Assembly (NCBI RefSeq): GCF_900112185.1
Contig: NZ_FOKP01000002.1
Location: forward strand, 372,001 to 436,000
Direction: 5' to 3'
DNA from: Allobosea sp. CRIB-10
GTDB lineage: Bacteria; Pseudomonadota; Alphaproteobacteria; Rhizobiales; Beijerinckiaceae
DNA length: 64,000 bases
In this document: piece after piece, positions 46,027 through 54,875 of the stretch
Numbering within the stretch: position 1 is the first letter of the stretch
Layout of the letters: every line of letters starts with the position of its first letter
Program-made: the position numbers and the translations under genes
Notes under the pieces: model-generated
Told to the model about the DNA's origin: nothing
The model's database searches: none
Seen by the model: only the letters and a program-made list of their open reading frames with translations

Positions 46027-47537
46027 GCACCGGCACGCCGATCCTTTCGATGCGCGGCATCGGCAAGAGCTTCACCGGCGTGCGGGCGCTCGACGATGTC
46101 AGCCTCGATTGCCAGGCCGGCGAGGTCCACGCCATCTGCGGCGAGAACGGCGCCGGCAAGTCCACCCTGATGAAGGTGCTCGGCGGTGTCTACCGTCCCG
46201 ACGAAGGCGAAATCCTGCTTGGCGGGCAGCCCGTGGCGTTCCGGCATCCGGTCGAGGCGCGCCGGGCCGGGATCAGCATCATCCACCAGGAGCTCAGCCT
46301 GCTGCCCGAGCGCAGCGTCGCCGACAACATCTTCCTCGGCCTTGAGCCTACCCGTGGCGGCCTGCTCGACCGCGCTGGGATGGAGGACGGCGCACGCCAG
46401 CTGCTGGAACGCGTCGGCGCCAGGGTACACCCGGCTACGCTGGTGAAGTCGCTGTCGATCGCCGAGCAGCAGCTGGTCGAGATCGCCAAGGCGCTGGCGC
46501 TCGATGCCCGCATCATCGTCATGGACGAGCCGACCGCGGCACTCGACGAGCGCGACGCCGGCCGATTGCTTGAGCTTGTCGGGACGCTCAGGCGCGAGGG
46601 CGCAGCGATCCTCTACATCTCCCATCGCATGGCCGAATTGAAAGCGATCGCCGACCGCATCACCGTGCTGAAGGACGGCAAGCTGGTCGCGACGCAGCCT
46701 GCCGCTGCGCTGACGCCGGCGATGATCGTCCGGCTGATGGTCGGGCGCGACCTCGCCGACTTCTTTCCGCCTCCGGGTGATCAGGCGAAGCTTGGCCCGG
46801 TCGTCCTGTCGGTGAAGAATGCCGGCAACGCCATCCTCTCCGACATCGCGCTCGACCTGCGGGCCGGCGAGATCGTCGGCGTTGCCGGGCTCGAAGGCTC
46901 CGGCAAGGGCGCGCTCGGCCGCGCCCTCTTCGGTGACGAGCCCTTTACGCGCGGCACCGCCGTCGTCGATGGGCAGGACGGGCTGATCTCATCGCCGCGG
47001 GCCGCCATCGCCGCCGGCATCGGCTTCCTCTCCGACGACCGCAAGAAGGAGGGCATCGCCCCGCAGCAATCGCTGCGCGACAATGTCCTGATGACCCTGC
47101 GCGCCTTCGCCCGGCGCCTGTTGCCGCCGGGTTCCGGAGACATGGCGCGCGCCGCCGCCGACCGGCAATTGACCGAGGTCGATGTCAGGGCCGCCGGCTT
47201 CGCGCAGGAGATCCGCGAACTCTCCGGCGGCAACCAGCAGAAGGTCGTGATCGGTCGCTGGCTGGCGCGCGACCCCAAGGTTCTGATCTTCCTGGAGCCG
47301 ACCCGCGGCATCGACGTCGCCGCCAAGGCCGCAATCTACCAATTGATGCGCGGCCTCGCCGATCGCGGTCGCGCCATCCTGATGATCTCTTCCGATTTGC
47401 CGGAAATCATCGGCGTCAGCGACCGCATCCTCGTCATGCATGAGGGCCGCATCGCCGGCGAACTGAAGCGCGGCGCCAGCGAGGAAGACGTGATGCACCT
47501 CGCCCTCGGCACCGGCGCGACGGAGGCCGCGGCATGA
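46023..47537 (+). CDS. sugar ABC transporter ATP-binding protein (RbsA/MglA family)
   Basis: Tandem-domain ATPase of 504 residues. Domain 1 has Walker A GENGAGKST near residue 40, LSIAEQQLVEIAKAL and a normal Walker B IIVMDEPTAALDE. Domain 2 has the usual degenerate Walker A region (GLEGSGKGA) and a good signature LSGGNQQKV, but its Walker B reads VLIFLEPTRGIDV: the aspartate before the catalytic glutamate is Leu424. Only one ATP site may thus be fully active. Start and stop overlap neighbours by ATGA. Confidence 0.93.
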   Translation: MSTGTPILSMRGIGKSFTGVRALDDVSLDCQAGEVHAICGENGAGKSTLMKVLGGVYRPDEGEILLGGQPVAFRHPVEARRAGISIIHQELSLLPERSVADNIFLGLEPTRGGLLDRAGMEDGARQLLERVGARVHPATLVKSLSIAEQQLVEIAKALALDARIIVMDEPTAALDERDAGRLLELVGTLRREGAAILYISHRMAELKAIADRITVLKDGKLVATQPAAALTPAMIVRLMVGRDLADFFPPPGDQAKLGPVVLSVKNAGNAILSDIALDLRAGEIVGVAGLEGSGKGALGRALFGDEPFTRGTAVVDGQDGLISSPRAAIAAGIGFLSDDRKKEGIAPQQSLRDNVLMTLRAFARRLLPPGSGDMARAAADRQLTEVDVRAAGFAQEIRELSGGNQQKVVIGRWLARDPKVLIFLEPTRGIDVAAKAAIYQLMRGLADRGRAILMISSDLPEIIGVSDRILVMHEGRIAGELKRGASEEDVMHLALGTGATEAAA

Positions 47538-48514
47538 GCGCCAGCGCCGACATCGCGACCGCTCGGCCGGCACGCGACCTGCCGGTGGCGCCTTTGCTCT
47601 TCGCCGGCTCGCTCGCGCTCTATGTCGCGACAGCGCTCGCGACCGGGCAGCATGCCTATCTCACCGGCGAGGGTTTCGTCGGCCTGACCCAGCGCATGGT
47701 CGCGCTCGGCATCGTCGCGCTCGGGCAGACGCTGGTGATCCTGGTCGGCTCGATCGACCTTTCGGTCGCCAATCTGATCAGCGTCTCGGCCGTCCTCGCC
47801 TCCTTCATCATGAAGGGCGAGCCGGTGATGATCGCCCCGGCCGTGCTGGCGGTGCTGGGGCTCTCGGCGGCGGTCGGGCTGGTCAACGGACTGATCATCG
47901 CCCGGCTCGACGTCAATCCGCTGATCGCGACGCTCGGCGTCGGGCTGATCCTGCAAGGGCTGCTTTCGGCGAGCTTCAGCAATTTCGCCGGCTCGGTCCC
48001 GGCAGCTTTCCAGGCCTTCGCCTATGGCCGGATAGGCCCCCTGCCCTGGTCGGTGCTGCTGCTGTTCGTGCTGGCCTTCGCGATCTGGCTGCTGTTGAGC
48101 CGCACGCGTTTCGGCGCCCATCTCTACGCCACCGGCGGCAATCGCGACGGCGCCCGCCTCGCCGGCATCCGCACCGAGCGCGTAATGATCGGCGCGCACG
48201 TCGTGTGCTCGTTGATGGCCGGGTTGACCGGGCTTTATCTCGCCAGCCGCCTGCGCGCCGGGGCGCCCTGGGTCGGCCGCGACGGCGTCTACGACCTTGA
48301 ATCGATCGCCGTCGTGGTGATCGGCGGGACCTTGCTCGCCGGCGGGCGCGGCGGCGTCTGGGGCACGCTCGCCGGCGTCTTCCTGTTCGCCACGCTCGAC
48401 GCCGTCTTCAACATGACCGGCATCGATGCCTTCCCGAAACAGGTTTTGCGCGGCGCCATCGTCATCCTCGCCGTCGCGGTCTATGCAGTGCGCAGCAAGG
48501 GGCATGTCGCATGA
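47534..48514 (+). CDS. sugar ABC transporter permease (RbsC family), first
   Basis: Permease of the BPD_transp_2/ribose type, 326 residues, with the family segments LGIVALGQTLVILVGSIDLSVANLIS and RFGAHLYATGGNRDGARLAGI (the coupling region) and a late IAVVVIGGTLLAGGRGGVWGTLAGV. A second, different permease follows with an ATGA overlap, so the importer probably uses a heterodimeric pore. Confidence 0.93.
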   Translation: MSASADIATARPARDLPVAPLLFAGSLALYVATALATGQHAYLTGEGFVGLTQRMVALGIVALGQTLVILVGSIDLSVANLISVSAVLASFIMKGEPVMIAPAVLAVLGLSAAVGLVNGLIIARLDVNPLIATLGVGLILQGLLSASFSNFAGSVPAAFQAFAYGRIGPLPWSVLLLFVLAFAIWLLLSRTRFGAHLYATGGNRDGARLAGIRTERVMIGAHVVCSLMAGLTGLYLASRLRAGAPWVGRDGVYDLESIAVVVIGGTLLAGGRGGVWGTLAGVFLFATLDAVFNMTGIDAFPKQVLRGAIVILAVAVYAVRSKGHVA

Positions 48515-49494
48515 GCGCCGTAGCCGCCCGCTCCGGACCCTCGGCGGCATTGCGCTTCGCCCGCGGCATCAATGTCGGACTCGCCGTCTTCCTCGTGCTC
48601 TACGGCACGATCGGCGTGCTGCAGCCCGGCTATTTCGAGGTCGAGGGCTTCCTCAACTTCCTGCGCCGGGCGGCGCCGCTGATCATCCTCGCCTGCGGCC
48701 AGCTCTTCGTCATCGCCGGCGGCGGCTTCGATTTGTCGATGGGCTCGCTGGTGACGCTGACCGTGCTCGGCGGCTCGATGCTGGCCGGCGGCAATCCCGA
48801 CAACACCTGGTGGACGATAGGCGTGCTCTACCTGATCGGGCTCGGCGTCGGCCTCGTCAACGGACTCGTCGTCACCCTGCTCAAGGTGCCCTCGATCATC
48901 GCGACGCTCGGCATGCTGCTCTCACTGAATGGCGCGGCGCTGATGTGGTCGGGCGGGGCGCCGCGCGGCTATCTGCCTGAGAATTTCCGGGCGCTCGGCC
49001 GCCTCGTCTACCGGGACGTTCCCCTGACCGGGATCATGCCGCTCTCGGTGCTCATCCTCACCGGCTTCGTCGCACTTGCCGCCTGGCTGCTGCACGCAAC
49101 CGTCTTCGGCCGGCAGGTGCTGGCGGTCGGCGACAATCCGCGCGCGGCCGAGCTTGCCGGCGTGCCGGTCGGCGCGACGCGAGTGCTGGTCTTCGTGATC
49201 TCGGGGCTGTCGGCAGTGACGGCCGGCATCCTGCTCGGCGGCTTCGCCGGGGTCTCGACCGCGGTCGGCCAAGGGCTCGAGCTGCAGGCGATCGCCGCCT
49301 GCGTCATCGGCGGAGCGCAACTGCTCGGCGGACGCGCCAGCGTGACCGGCGCCGTCGCCGGCGCGCTCAGCCTGTTCGCCCTGTTCACCTTGCTCAACCT
49401 GATGGGCCTGCCGCAGCCGCTGCGCGAGACCGTGCAGGGCCTGATCCTGATCGCCGCGGTGGCGTCGAGCGCCTGGCGCATGCGGCGGGCGTAA
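48511..49494 (+). CDS. sugar ABC transporter permease (RbsC family), second
   Basis: Second permease, 327 residues, same family: LIILACGQLFVIAGGGFDLSMGSLVTL, VFGRQVLAVGDNPRAAELAGV and AIAACVIGGAQLLGGRASVTGA are recognisable. It is clearly related to but distinct from the preceding permease. The binding-protein gene follows after 77 bases. Confidence 0.93.
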   Translation: MSAVAARSGPSAALRFARGINVGLAVFLVLYGTIGVLQPGYFEVEGFLNFLRRAAPLIILACGQLFVIAGGGFDLSMGSLVTLTVLGGSMLAGGNPDNTWWTIGVLYLIGLGVGLVNGLVVTLLKVPSIIATLGMLLSLNGAALMWSGGAPRGYLPENFRALGRLVYRDVPLTGIMPLSVLILTGFVALAAWLLHATVFGRQVLAVGDNPRAAELAGVPVGATRVLVFVISGLSAVTAGILLGGFAGVSTAVGQGLELQAIAACVIGGAQLLGGRASVTGAVAGALSLFALFTLLNLMGLPQPLRETVQGLILIAAVASSAWRMRRA

Positions 49495-49571
49495 CGAGTT
49501 TTCGGAGGCGCGTGATCCCACGCGCTCCGCCAGAGGCCGCCGGCAAGGCGGCGCGACAGAGGGAGGTGGAC

Positions 49572-50696
49572 ATGAAGACGCAGATTGGTTTGGCGGCGCT
49601 GCTGGCGGCACTGTCGACGGGCGCCATCGCCCAGAACTTCAACGACCCAGCCGAGTTTGAGCGGCAGAAGGCGCTACTGACGGTCGCCCCGCAAGGCCCC
49701 GAAGGCAAGCCCTGGGAGCAGAATCTCGGCGGCGAGAAGGTCGACACCGCCAAGTACAAGAAGCCCGGCCCCTACAAGCTCTGCTTCTCGAACGCCGGCG
49801 TGAACAATCCCTGGCGCGTCGTCGGCTTCACCAACATGCAGGCCGAGGTCGACGCCAACAAGGCCGACATCGCCTCGTTCACCCATGCCGATGCCGAGGG
49901 CAAGGACGACAAGCAGATCTCGGACATCAACGCCTTCGTCAACAGCGGCCAATGCGACGCGCTGATCGTCTCGCCCAACACCACCGCGGCGCTGACGCCG
50001 GCGGTCGAGGCCGCCGCCAAGAAGCTGCCGGTCGTGGTCTTCGACCGCGGCGTCGACAGCAAGGCGCCGGTCACCTTCATCAACCCGATCGGCGGCTACG
50101 GCTTCGGGATCCAGGGCGCGAGCTTCATCGCCGAGAAGATCCCGGCCGGCGGCTCGGTGCTGGCGCTGCGCATCCTGCCCGGCGTCGACGTGCTGGAGAA
50201 CCGCTGGGCCGCGGCCGAGCGCATCTTCAAGGAGAAGGGCATCAAGGTCGTCGGCGCCGAGTTCACCAATGGCGACAACGCCAAGACCAAGGCGATCGTC
50301 GAGGACTACATCAACCGCTTCGGCAAGATCGACGGCGTCTGGATGGATGCCGGCGCGACCGCGGTCGCGGCGCTCGAGGCCTTCGAGGATGCCGGCAAGC
50401 CCTATCCGGTGATCAATGGCGAGGACCAGCAGGACTTCCTGCAGAAGTGGAAGAAGAACAAGCTCACCGCGATCGCGCCGACCTATCCGACCTATCAGTG
50501 GCGCACCCCGGTGATCGCGGCGATCCGCATCCTCAAGGGCGAGCCGGTCGTTGGCCCGACCTGGAAGCTGCCGCAGCCGGCGATCACGGCCGAGAACCTC
50601 GACAAGTTCGTCAACGACAAGATGCCGCCGCTGCATTACGCGCTCTGCGGCTGCGAGCAGATGGCGAACTATCCGGCCCGCTGGGGCGGCAAGTAA
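49572..50696 (+). CDS. sugar ABC transporter substrate-binding protein
   Basis: Periplasmic binding protein of the ribose/LacI-fold type (Peripla_BP_4), 374 residues. The signal peptide ends near residue 20 (AIA|Q). Typical features are LCFSNAGVNNPWRVVGFTNMQAE, ALIVSPNTTAALTPAVEAAAKKLPVVVFDRGV and GVWMDAGATAVAALEAFEDAG. GGGAGG lies 5 bases before the ATG; the open frame extends upstream to 49512 without a signal peptide. The mature N-terminus is about 45 residues longer than in ribose-binding proteins. Confidence 0.92.
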   Translation: MKTQIGLAALLAALSTGAIAQNFNDPAEFERQKALLTVAPQGPEGKPWEQNLGGEKVDTAKYKKPGPYKLCFSNAGVNNPWRVVGFTNMQAEVDANKADIASFTHADAEGKDDKQISDINAFVNSGQCDALIVSPNTTAALTPAVEAAAKKLPVVVFDRGVDSKAPVTFINPIGGYGFGIQGASFIAEKIPAGGSVLALRILPGVDVLENRWAAAERIFKEKGIKVVGAEFTNGDNAKTKAIVEDYINRFGKIDGVWMDAGATAVAALEAFEDAGKPYPVINGEDQQDFLQKWKKNKLTAIAPTYPTYQWRTPVIAAIRILKGEPVVGPTWKLPQPAITAENLDKFVNDKMPPLHYALCGCEQMANYPARWGGK

Positions 50697-50704
50697 CGAA
50701 AACG

Positions 50705-50729
50705 GGGCGCCCGCTCGACGCGGGCGCCC
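50705..50729 (+). terminator. strong hairpin after the sugar-binding-protein gene
   Basis: Perfect 10-bp stem GGGCGCCCGC / GCGGGCGCCC with loop TCGAC, 8 bases after the stop codon. No T-run follows, so it may be an mRNA-stabilising hairpin or partial terminator that raises the binding-protein level relative to the LacI gene 30 bases downstream. Confidence 0.6.
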
Positions 50730-50758
50730 ACCCCTGCCCTATCGGCAGCGATTGCGGC

Positions 50759-51850
50759 ATGATGGGCACCCTGCCTCCTCCTGCCGATTCGCGGCCGTTT
50801 TCCAGATCACCAGCTTTGCAAGACTCACCCCTGCCCGCCCCGACCATCGCCGAAGTCGCACGCCTAGCCGGCGTCTCGACCGCGACGGTGTCGCGCGCGC
50901 TGGCGATGCCGGAGAAGGTCAAGGCCCGGACCCGCGAGCGCGTGCTCGAAGCAGTCGCGGCGACCGGCTTCATCCCCAACGCCCAGGCGCGCAATCTGCG
51001 CCTGCAGGCGACGCGCACCGTGATACTGCTGGTACGCGACATCAGCAACCCGTTCTATCTGGAGATCTACAAGGGCGTCGAAGAAGCGGCGATCGACGCC
51101 GGCTACAAGGTCCTGATGGGCGATGCCCGCGACGATGACGAGCGCATCCTGCGCTATGTCGACATGGTCAGGGAGCGCCATGCCGACGGGCTGATCCTGA
51201 TGGTCGGCCGCTTCCCCGAGGCCCTGGCCAACCGCAGCCACCTGCCACCGATCGTGATCGCGCTGGAGACGCTGCCGGGCCTCGATCTGCCGACGGTCCG
51301 CATCGACAACCACGCCGCGGCCCGCGCCGCCGTCGCCCATCTTGCACGGCTCGGCCATCGCCGCATCGCCCATATCGCCGGGCCGATGCCGGATCCGATG
51401 AGCCTCGACCGGCGCGACGGCTATCTCGCCGGCCTCGCCGACGCCGGCATTCCGGCCGACCCCAGCCTCGTCGTCGAGGGCGATTTCGGCCTCGCCGCCG
51501 GCCGCGCCGCGATCCGCACGCTCGATTCCCGCGGCTGCAGCTATACCGCCATCTTCGCCGCCAGCGACCAGATGGCGGTCGGCGCGATGGGCGAACTGCG
51601 CGCCCGCGGCCGCAATGTCCCCGACGACGTCTCGGTCGTCGGCTTCGACGACATCGTGCTGGCCGAGGCGGTCGAGCCACAGCTCACCACCGTGCATCAG
51701 CCGCGCCGCGAGATCGGCCAGGCGGCGATGAAGCTGCTGATCGAGCAATTGTCGGGAGCCAGCGACCATCCCGACCTCGTCCTGCCGACGCGGCTGATCG
51801 AGCGTGCCTCGGCGGCCCCTTTGCCCAAGCGAACCGACCGGGCCGGGTAG
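50759..51850 (+). CDS. LacI family transcriptional regulator
   Basis: Repressor of about 363 residues. The LacI DNA-binding domain TIAEVARLAGVSTATVSRAL is at about 29-48 with hinge sequence following, and the rest is the periplasmic-binding-protein-like effector domain (RTVILLVRDISNPFYLEIYKG, AIFAASDQMAVGAMGEL, VSVVGFDDIVLA). The start is uncertain: tandem ATGs at 50759/50762 give a roughly 28-residue tail before the HTH; TTG 50816 would give the conventional length. Last gene of the ketose operon, it probably binds the operator at 45013-45026. Confidence 0.92.
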   Translation: MMGTLPPPADSRPFSRSPALQDSPLPAPTIAEVARLAGVSTATVSRALAMPEKVKARTRERVLEAVAATGFIPNAQARNLRLQATRTVILLVRDISNPFYLEIYKGVEEAAIDAGYKVLMGDARDDDERILRYVDMVRERHADGLILMVGRFPEALANRSHLPPIVIALETLPGLDLPTVRIDNHAAARAAVAHLARLGHRRIAHIAGPMPDPMSLDRRDGYLAGLADAGIPADPSLVVEGDFGLAAGRAAIRTLDSRGCSYTAIFAASDQMAVGAMGELRARGRNVPDDVSVVGFDDIVLAEAVEPQLTTVHQPRREIGQAAMKLLIEQLSGASDHPDLVLPTRLIERASAAPLPKRTDRAG

Positions 51851-51856
51851 GCCGGC

Positions 51857-53809
51857 TCAGGCTGCAGCCGCCGTCGCGCGCCGCGTCATCGCGGCGCAAA
51901 CCGCCTTTTCCAGATCAGCCTGCCAGAACGGCTTGTTCAGCCGCAGCACACCCGCTCCAGCCCCAGCCGGCAGATCGGCATAGCCGGTGGCAAGGATAAC
52001 CGGCAGGTTGGGCCAGCGCTGCCCAACTTCCGTGATCAATTGCGCACCAGTCATCTGCGGCATGGCATGGTCGGTGATCAGCAAATCGATCTCGTTGTTC
52101 TCCAGCACGGACAGCGCTTCCCGCCCCGAGCTCGCCTCGATGACCTTGTGGCCGAGATCTTCCAGTAGTGCGGTGGTGTTCATCAGCACGAGCGCATCGT
52201 CATCGACCGCGAGCACGGTCAGCGGGCGCGGCTCCATGGCAGTCTCCATTTTCGTCTCGACGGGCAACTGGACAGGCTCGGCCGTAGCGGCCTTCGTAGC
52301 CACCGGCAGCCAGATCTCCACGGTCGTTCCCTGCCCCTCGCGGCTGTCGAGCTGCAACCGCCCGCCGAGCTGCTCGGCCATGCCATGGACCATCGACAGG
52401 CCGAGCCCGGTGCCCTTGCCGACGCCCTTGGTGGTGAAGAAGGGTTCGGTCGCCTGGGCGAGCGTTTTTGCATCCATCCCGATGCCGGTATCGGCGACCG
52501 AGAGGCGGACATAGTCGCCATCCGGCAGGCCGCTCCGATGACCGCGGCCGATATGCTCATTGACGGCTGCGACCCGCAGCACGCCGCCCTCGGGCATGGC
52601 GTCGCGGGCATTGACGGCGAGATTGAGCACGGCGGCTTCGAGCTGGTTCGGATCGGCCGAGGCCGTCGCGAGATCGGCCGGAAAATCCGTCTCGATCCGG
52701 ATCAGCGGTCCAAGCGAGCGCTGCAGCAGATCGCCCATCTCGGCGACGAGCACGTCGACCGCGACCGGCTGCAGCGCCAACTCCTGCTTGCGGGCGAAGG
52801 AGAGCATGCGCTGCGTCAGGGAGATGCCCCGGCTCGCGCCCTTGATCGCATTGTCGATCAGGTTGAGCTGGCGCTCGTCGCCGATCTGGCGACGCACGAG
52901 TTCGAGGCTGCCCAGCACGGCGGTCAGCAGGTTGTTGAAGTCATGCGCCACGCCGCCGGTGAGCTGGCCGAGCGCTTCGATCTTCTGGGACTGAAACAGG
53001 GCCTCGCGCGCCGCGTCGAGCTCGGCCTGGACCTTCTGGCGCTCGGTCAGGTCGCGGGTGATCTTGGCGAAGCCGATGATCTCGCCGGCATCGTCGCGGA
53101 TCGGGTCGATGACGACGCTCGCCCAGAAGGTCTCGCCGTTTTTGCGAACCCGCCAGCCCTCCCTCTCGGCGCTGCCATTGTCGATCGCAGCCTGGAGCGT
53201 CTTCTGCGGCTCGCCACGCTCGCGATCCTCTGGCGTATAGAACAGCGAGAAGTGCTTTCCGATGATCTCGGCGGGAGCATAGCCCTTGATCCGCTCCGCC
53301 CCGAGATTCCAGTTGGTGACGATGCCGTCGGCGTCGAGCATGTAGATGGCGTAGTCGGTGACGCCCTGCACCAGCAGGCGGAACTTCTCCTCCGAGCGCC
53401 GCAGCGCCTCATCGGCCTGGCGTCGCTCGGTCAGGTCGCGTGTCACCTTGGCATAGCCGAGCACGCGCCCGCTCGCCGGGTTGAGGATCGCGTCGATGAC
53501 AACGTGCGCCCAGAAGCGCGTGCCGTCCTTGCGGACGCGCCAGCCTTCCCTCTCGAAACGGCCTTCCTCCGCGGCGATGCGCAGCGCATGTTGCGGCAGG
53601 CCGGCGGCGCGATCCTCCTCGGTGTAGAAGCGCGAGAACGACTGCCCGATGATCTCGTGATCCTCATAGCCCTTAAAACGGCGGGCGCCTGGGTTCCAGC
53701 TGATCACGATTCCCTGCGGATCGAGCATGTAGATCGCGTAGTCCGTGACGGACTCCACCAGCAATCGATAACGCTCGGCGGTCACCGGACCTTCCGCAAT
53801 CTGAAGCAC
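51857..53809 (-). CDS. PAS-containing hybrid sensor histidine kinase
   Basis: Cytoplasmic two-component hybrid kinase of 650 residues with no membrane segment. Two very similar PAS/PAC domains (about 12-130 and 140-258; both with DYAIYMLD, a GAxRxKGY stretch and REGWRVRK), then HisKA with His289 in GGVAHDFNN, HATPase with the N-box around Asn400, DTGIG at 440-444 and GTGLGL, and a C-terminal receiver with phospho-acceptor Asp580 in LLITDHAMPQ. The start is GTG 53809 behind AAGG at 8 bases. No response regulator or phosphotransfer gene is adjacent, so its output is unknown. Confidence 0.93.
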   Translation of the reverse strand: MLQIAEGPVTAERYRLLVESVTDYAIYMLDPQGIVISWNPGARRFKGYEDHEIIGQSFSRFYTEEDRAAGLPQHALRIAAEEGRFEREGWRVRKDGTRFWAHVVIDAILNPASGRVLGYAKVTRDLTERRQADEALRRSEEKFRLLVQGVTDYAIYMLDADGIVTNWNLGAERIKGYAPAEIIGKHFSLFYTPEDRERGEPQKTLQAAIDNGSAEREGWRVRKNGETFWASVVIDPIRDDAGEIIGFAKITRDLTERQKVQAELDAAREALFQSQKIEALGQLTGGVAHDFNNLLTAVLGSLELVRRQIGDERQLNLIDNAIKGASRGISLTQRMLSFARKQELALQPVAVDVLVAEMGDLLQRSLGPLIRIETDFPADLATASADPNQLEAAVLNLAVNARDAMPEGGVLRVAAVNEHIGRGHRSGLPDGDYVRLSVADTGIGMDAKTLAQATEPFFTTKGVGKGTGLGLSMVHGMAEQLGGRLQLDSREGQGTTVEIWLPVATKAATAEPVQLPVETKMETAMEPRPLTVLAVDDDALVLMNTTALLEDLGHKVIEASSGREALSVLENNEIDLLITDHAMPQMTGAQLITEVGQRWPNLPVILATGYADLPAGAGAGVLRLNKPFWQADLEKAVCAAMTRRATAAAA

Positions 53810-53896
53810 GTTTGGAACCTTGATCTATGACATGTCCAGCGCGCTGAACGCCGCACTCCGCAGAAGGTTCCCGGTGGGACAAAGAAAAATTGCCCT

Positions 53897-53911
53897 AGGG
53901 TCAGCGACCCT
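53897..53911 (-). terminator. terminator of the EamA gene
   Basis: AGGGTC / GACCCT with loop of three bases, overlapping the EamA stop; read on the minus strand it is followed within ten bases by TTTTTC, giving an intrinsic terminator between the exporter and kinase genes. Confidence 0.6.
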
Positions 53912-54785
53912 GTTTCGGCGAGACCAGAATCGCGCCTGAAGCCGCGACGACGAGCACAAGGCCGAGCCAGTCGCTGGCCGCTGGCCGCTCACCGAGAAGT
54001 AGCACGGAGCCGAGTGCGCCGACAGCTGGAACCATCAGCGTCCCCAGGCTCGCGATGCCGGCCGGCAGGCGTGCGATCACGGTGAACCAGAGGAAATAGG
54101 CGAGCGCCTGGGCCCCCAAGATGTGGAAGGTGAGCGCGACCGCGACGGGCGGCGACAACGCCTTGGGAACCGGCACGCCTTCGAAGGCGAGCATGCCGAT
54201 GCCGGCAGCCGCGCCGCCGATCAGCAATTGCCAGGCGGCGATCGTCAGCGTCGGCGCCGCCACCGGCCAGCGCTTGGTGACGATGGTGCCCAGCGCCCAG
54301 CTGAGGCTCGCGAGCAGGGCGAGAGCGAGCCCCGGCGATAATTGCCCGGTGCGGATCAATGGCAGGCCGAGGCAGAGCAGACCGGCGATGCCGAGTCCGA
54401 GGCCGATCAAGCGCGGCCGATCGAAGCGCTCGCCCAGCACCGGCCAGGCCATCAGCGTCGCCCAGACCGGCATGGTGAAGGTCAGGATCGCGGCACGCGA
54501 GGTCGGCGCCATCAATTGCGCGAAGGCGAGCAGGATGTTGAAGGCGGCGATCGAGAGGATGCCGGCGACGATCAGCCTCGGCCAATGCGCTGCCGGCACC
54601 TTGAGGCTGACGCCGCGCGCCAGCGCGACTGCAACCAGTGCAAGGCCGGCGAAGGTCATGCCGCCGGCCCGCAGGGTCCAGGGCGCGATCTCGGTCAGCG
54701 AGATCCGGACTGCCGGCCAGTTGAAGCCCCAAAGCAGCCCGAGCAGCGGAACGAGCAGGAGCGAGCGGGCGGGCACGGAGGGCAT
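53901..54785 (-). CDS. EamA/DMT family transporter
   Basis: Ten-helix drug/metabolite transporter of 294 residues with two EamA repeats (first helix LLLVPLLGLLWGFNWPAVRIS; second repeat beginning near SLSWALGTIVTKRWPVA). Members export amino acids, nucleosides or other metabolites. No ribosome site of note precedes the ATG. It is flanked by a hairpin upstream and a terminator downstream, so it is probably monocistronic, and context does not reveal a substrate. Confidence 0.9.
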   Translation of the reverse strand: MPSVPARSLLLVPLLGLLWGFNWPAVRISLTEIAPWTLRAGGMTFAGLALVAVALARGVSLKVPAAHWPRLIVAGILSIAAFNILLAFAQLMAPTSRAAILTFTMPVWATLMAWPVLGERFDRPRLIGLGLGIAGLLCLGLPLIRTGQLSPGLALALLASLSWALGTIVTKRWPVAAPTLTIAAWQLLIGGAAAGIGMLAFEGVPVPKALSPPVAVALTFHILGAQALAYFLWFTVIARLPAGIASLGTLMVPAVGALGSVLLLGERPAASDWLGLVLVVAASGAILVSPKQGR

Positions 54786-54836
54786 CAGCCGACTATGCAG
54801 GAGGATGCGATGACGACGTCATGTGATTTCAGTGGA

Positions 54837-54866
54837 GGCTGGATGCACGGCGGGCGTGCACCAGCC
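54837..54866 (-). terminator. hairpin after the M20 peptidase gene
   Basis: GGCTGG-TGCACG / CGTGCA-CCAGCC with one bulged base and a 5-base loop lies 10 bases beyond the M20 stop on the minus strand. No T-run is seen, but a 12-bp stem here probably ends the M20 message before the EamA gene. Confidence 0.5.
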
Positions 54867-54875
54867 CTGCCTCCT

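Noticed and set aside
51857-53809. Light-sensing (LOV) function for the PAS kinase
   Set aside because: The PAS domains lack the photoactive-cysteine motif (a sequence like NCRFLQ); ligand or redox sensing is equally possible and cannot be read from the sequence.
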